Source: Dehalococcoidia bacterium
GTDB taxonomy: Bacteria; Chloroflexota; Dehalococcoidia; Tepidiformales; Tepidiformaceae
Reading direction: 5' to 3'
Assembly: GCA_007118095.1 (NCBI GenBank)
Contig: SKSF01000103.1
Location: 1-34,099, forward strand
DNA length: 34,099 nt
In this document: in pieces, positions 31,714 through 34,099 of the stretch
Layout: the number at the start of each line of letters is the position of its first letter
Position numbering within the stretch: position 1 is the stretch's first letter
Notes under the pieces: model-generated
Databases searched by the model: none
What the model was told of the DNA's origin: nothing
What the model saw: the letters and a program-made list of their open reading frames with translations, nothing else
Position numbers and translations under genes: made by a program

Positions 31714-33339
31714 GTGACGATCGGAAGCTGGCTCGCGGAAGGTGACCGGGCGCTCGCGGCCGGGAAATGGGACGAGGCGCGGGAGGCGTTCGAGCGTGCG
31801 CTCGATGACGGCGCCCCGGGCGCTGCGCTGATGGGCCTTGGCGATGCGCTCTGGTGGCTGGGCAGGACCGAGGAGAGCCTCGAGCGGCTCGAGGAGGCGT
31901 TTCTTGCGTACCGGCGTGAGGCCGACCTGGCGGGGGCGGCGAACGCGGCGATCCTGCTCAGCATGGTGAATAAGGCGAACTACGGGAATGTGGCCGTAGC
32001 GCAGGGGTGGGTGCGGCGTGCCCGCCGTCTCGTGGAGGAAGCCGGGGTGGATAGCGCGATCGGGTGGGTGCATGCAATCGAAGGCTATGTCAGTGGTGAC
32101 GTGAAGGCGGCGGTCGGCTGCTATGAACAGGCGCTTGTGGCGGCCCGTGACCGTGGCGACCTGGACCTGGAGCTGTGTGCGTTGAGTGGCAAGGGCCGGG
32201 CACTGGTGTCGCAGGGCTATGTGGCCGAAGGGCTTGCCCTGATCGACGAGGCTATGGCGGGGACGTCCGGCGGCGAGTGGCAGCGCTTCGGCACCGTGGC
32301 GTTCACGGGGTGCGACATGCTGGTTGCGTGCGAGCGGGTCAACGACCTCGATCGCGCCATCCAGTGGTGCGATGGGCTGCGCCGCATCATCGCCAACCAC
32401 GGGAGCCCGTTCCATTACGTCCAGTGCCGGATGATCTACGGGAGCCTGCTGTTTCGACAGGGTGACTGGGCGTCGGCGGAGCAGGAGCTCCGCGCTGCGG
32501 CCGAAGCTGGCGCCGCGGCGCCAGCGCTCCACGGCTACGCGCTGGCGCGGCTCGCGGAAATCGAAGCGCGCCGTGGCCGGTTCAGCGAGGCGATCGCCCT
32601 GGTGGAGAGTTGCGGGGACCTGGAGGCAGCCCTCCCACGTGCGTTGACTGCCCTGGCAGAGGGGAACCCGGAGCGGGCAGTGGCCTTGCTCGAACGGCGT
32701 CGGGGGAAGATTGAGGACGCGGGCGCGGTCCAGGTACCGGTGCTGCTGGTGGAGGCGAACCTGGCAAGGGCCGACCGGGATGGCGCCGCGCGCGCGGCCA
32801 GCGAGCTGGCGGAACTGGCGCAAGTGAGCGGCGAAACATGGGTGCGCGGCGCTGCGGACCTCGCGAAGGGACGGCTCGCGCTCGCTGGGGGCGATGATGT
32901 GGGCGCCGTGCGGTGGTTGGAAGCGGCGTGCGAGGCGTTTGTCCAGGCGCGCTCGCCCTTTGAGGAGGCGCAGGCGCGGCGGTGGCTCGCGGAAGCGCTT
33001 GGCGAACGCCAGGGAGCCATGGCGGCGGAGGAGGCGCGCACCGCGTTGCTGGCGTTCGAGCGACTGGGCGCAGCGCCCGAAGCGGATGCCACTGCCCGGC
33101 TCCTCCGCCGCCTGGGCGGGGGTGGCCGGCCCGTGCCCCGTGTCGACGGTGCGCTGACGGAGCGCGAGCGTGAGGTGCTCCGGCTCATCCGCGAGGGTCT
33201 TTCGAACCCGGAGATCGCCCGGCGGCTGTATATCAGCAGGAAGACGGCGTCTCGCCATGTGAGCAACGTGCTCGCCAAGCTCGACCTGCCAAACAGGGCG
33301 GCTGCCGCGGCGCATGCGGCTCGCCTCTTCGGCGATTGA
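31714..33339 (+). CDS. TPR-containing LuxR-family transcription regulator
   Basis: This 541-residue regulator has about 470 residues of TPR-like helical repeats (WLAEGDRALAAGKWDEAREAFERAL and similar) and a C-terminal LuxR helix-turn-helix (about residues 480-535: LTEREREVLRLIREGLSNPEIARRLYISRKTASRHVSNVLAKL). No ATPase, receiver or autoinducer domain is seen, so it may sense a protein or small ligand through the repeats. It starts at a leaderless GTG. The divergent methyltransferase is a likely target, through the palindrome at 31648-31665. Confidence 0.88.
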   Translation: MTIGSWLAEGDRALAAGKWDEAREAFERALDDGAPGAALMGLGDALWWLGRTEESLERLEEAFLAYRREADLAGAANAAILLSMVNKANYGNVAVAQGWVRRARRLVEEAGVDSAIGWVHAIEGYVSGDVKAAVGCYEQALVAARDRGDLDLELCALSGKGRALVSQGYVAEGLALIDEAMAGTSGGEWQRFGTVAFTGCDMLVACERVNDLDRAIQWCDGLRRIIANHGSPFHYVQCRMIYGSLLFRQGDWASAEQELRAAAEAGAAAPALHGYALARLAEIEARRGRFSEAIALVESCGDLEAALPRALTALAEGNPERAVALLERRRGKIEDAGAVQVPVLLVEANLARADRDGAARAASELAELAQVSGETWVRGAADLAKGRLALAGGDDVGAVRWLEAACEAFVQARSPFEEAQARRWLAEALGERQGAMAAEEARTALLAFERLGAAPEADATARLLRRLGGGGRPVPRVDGALTEREREVLRLIREGLSNPEIARRLYISRKTASRHVSNVLAKLDLPNRAAAAAHAARLFGD

Positions 33340-33452
33340 GCCGAGCAGTGCCGCCGTAATCATGGTGCCAGCGACAACAGCTGAACCGCCTCGCGCCGTG
33401 CGCGTGTAGGATGTTGGGCCACGAGCAATTCCCGGCATGGAGGTTTCGCGAC

Positions 33453-34099
33453 ATGAGCAATGTGCACTTCGGGGTGACCATCCCCCAGATCAAGCGGACG
33501 TGGGAGGAAAGCAAATCGGCGGCGCAAGCGTTCGAATCGATGGGCTACGACTCGCTCTGGGTGTGTGACCACCTGTACGGGCCGCAGTCGCCGACCATCC
33601 CCATCCTCGAAGCATGGTCGCTGCTGTCGGCGGTCTCGGCGATCACCGAGCGCGTGGAGATGGGCACGCTGGTGACCCCGGCGGGGATGCGCAACCCGGT
33701 GCAGCTCGGCAAGACCATCGCAAGCATCGACAACATCGCGGGCGGGCGCATCATTCCCGGGCTTGGCGCGGGTTGGATGCAGCGCGAGTTCACCGACTTC
33801 GGCGTGCCGTTCCCGGCCACGGGCAAGCGGCTCAAGCAGCTTCGCGAAACCGTGGAGCTCTACAAGAAGATGTGGGACCCGGACGAGGGCGAAGTGAGCT
33901 ACGAGGGCGAGTTCGTGAAGGCGGAGAACGTGGTGTGCGAACCGAAGCCGCCGCGTAAGCCGCCCATGCTCATCGGTGGCGCGGGCGAAAAGGTGACGCT
34001 GAAGCTGGCGGCGCAGCACGCGGACATCTGGAACAACCTGGCGGCGCACCACCACGCGCTCGAACACAAGATCGACGTGCTGAAGCAGCACATGTCGGA
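33453..34099 (+). CDS. LLM-class (F420-dependent-like) oxidoreductase, cut by the window end
   Basis: 215 residues are visible and no stop is reached. It opens with HFGVTIPQIKRTWEESKSAAQAFESMGYDSLWVCDHLYG, then GTLVTPAGMRNPVQLGKTIASIDNIAGGRIIPGLGAGWMQREFTDFGVPFP and PPMLIGGAGEKVTLKLAAQHADIWNN. These are typical of F420-dependent LLM enzymes; the cofactor is inferred from the family. ATG 33453 follows GGAGG by about 10 nt. A TAGGAT -10-like box lies at 33407-33412. It is the third LLM gene in the window. Confidence 0.9.
   Translation, partial: MSNVHFGVTIPQIKRTWEESKSAAQAFESMGYDSLWVCDHLYGPQSPTIPILEAWSLLSAVSAITERVEMGTLVTPAGMRNPVQLGKTIASIDNIAGGRIIPGLGAGWMQREFTDFGVPFPATGKRLKQLRETVELYKKMWDPDEGEVSYEGEFVKAENVVCEPKPPRKPPMLIGGAGEKVTLKLAAQHADIWNNLAAHHHALEHKIDVLKQHMS

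Overview
The window is GC-rich bacterial DNA, almost fully coding, with many short 4-bp gene overlaps. The gene set suggests a Chloroflexota bacterium, perhaps a Tepidiformia or Dehalococcoidia relative. Pointers are a Ycf45-like R3H/AAA ATPase beside tmk, a DUF2087 domain, several luciferase-like (LLM) flavin oxidoreductases, a heliorhodopsin (known mostly from monoderm lineages), and frequent leaderless-looking promoters. This assignment is inference from gene content. I see no rRNA, tRNA, CRISPR array or insertion sequence.

Layout. 1-6.8 kb: a long structured leader and the Mg2+ channel gene mgtE; a nitronate monooxygenase-like flavoprotein closed by a strong terminator; a TauE/SafE exporter behind a promoter with a palindromic operator; a membrane-anchored cupredoxin; a small Cys-containing protein; an SNF/NSS sodium symporter; an Ala-rich membrane protein. 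6.8-12.7 kb: an orphan Mrr-type type IV restriction enzyme, then a leftward operon pdxT::DUF2087 - GNAT-like - R3H/AAA ATPase - tmk, preceded by a vapBC module. 12.8-16.8 kb: rightward GH1 beta-glucosidase, small membrane protein, LLM monooxygenase and Sua5. 16.8-18.6 kb: leftward hicAB with a palindromic operator, a small exporter and a DinB protein. 18.7-19.5 kb: an unidentified two-gene unit. 19.5-22.7 kb: leftward serine hydrolase, FabF and a CoA-binding protein.

22.7-25.6 kb holds small membrane proteins, YggT and a full heliorhodopsin with its Schiff-base lysine. 25.7-29.1 kb carries an SMP-30/gluconolactonase gene, three tandem paralogous micro-membrane proteins starting with an (M)KW motif, and a lone phage portal gene broken by a frameshift. 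29.2-34.1 kb has a DUF3237-like protein, two more LLM flavin oxidoreductases (the last cut by the window end), and a methyltransferase divergent from a TPR-LuxR regulator across a near-perfect palindrome.

The main items for follow-up are the mgtE leader (a 14-bp hairpin burying the Shine-Dalgarno, with a competing 9-bp pairing), the heliorhodopsin, the tandem micro-membrane protein trio next to an orphan portal gene, the PdxT-DUF2087 fusion, and the leaderless gene signature. Functions are mostly housekeeping or accessory metabolism. There is no obvious large multi-gene defence island, although Mrr, VapBC and HicAB lie within about 11 kb.
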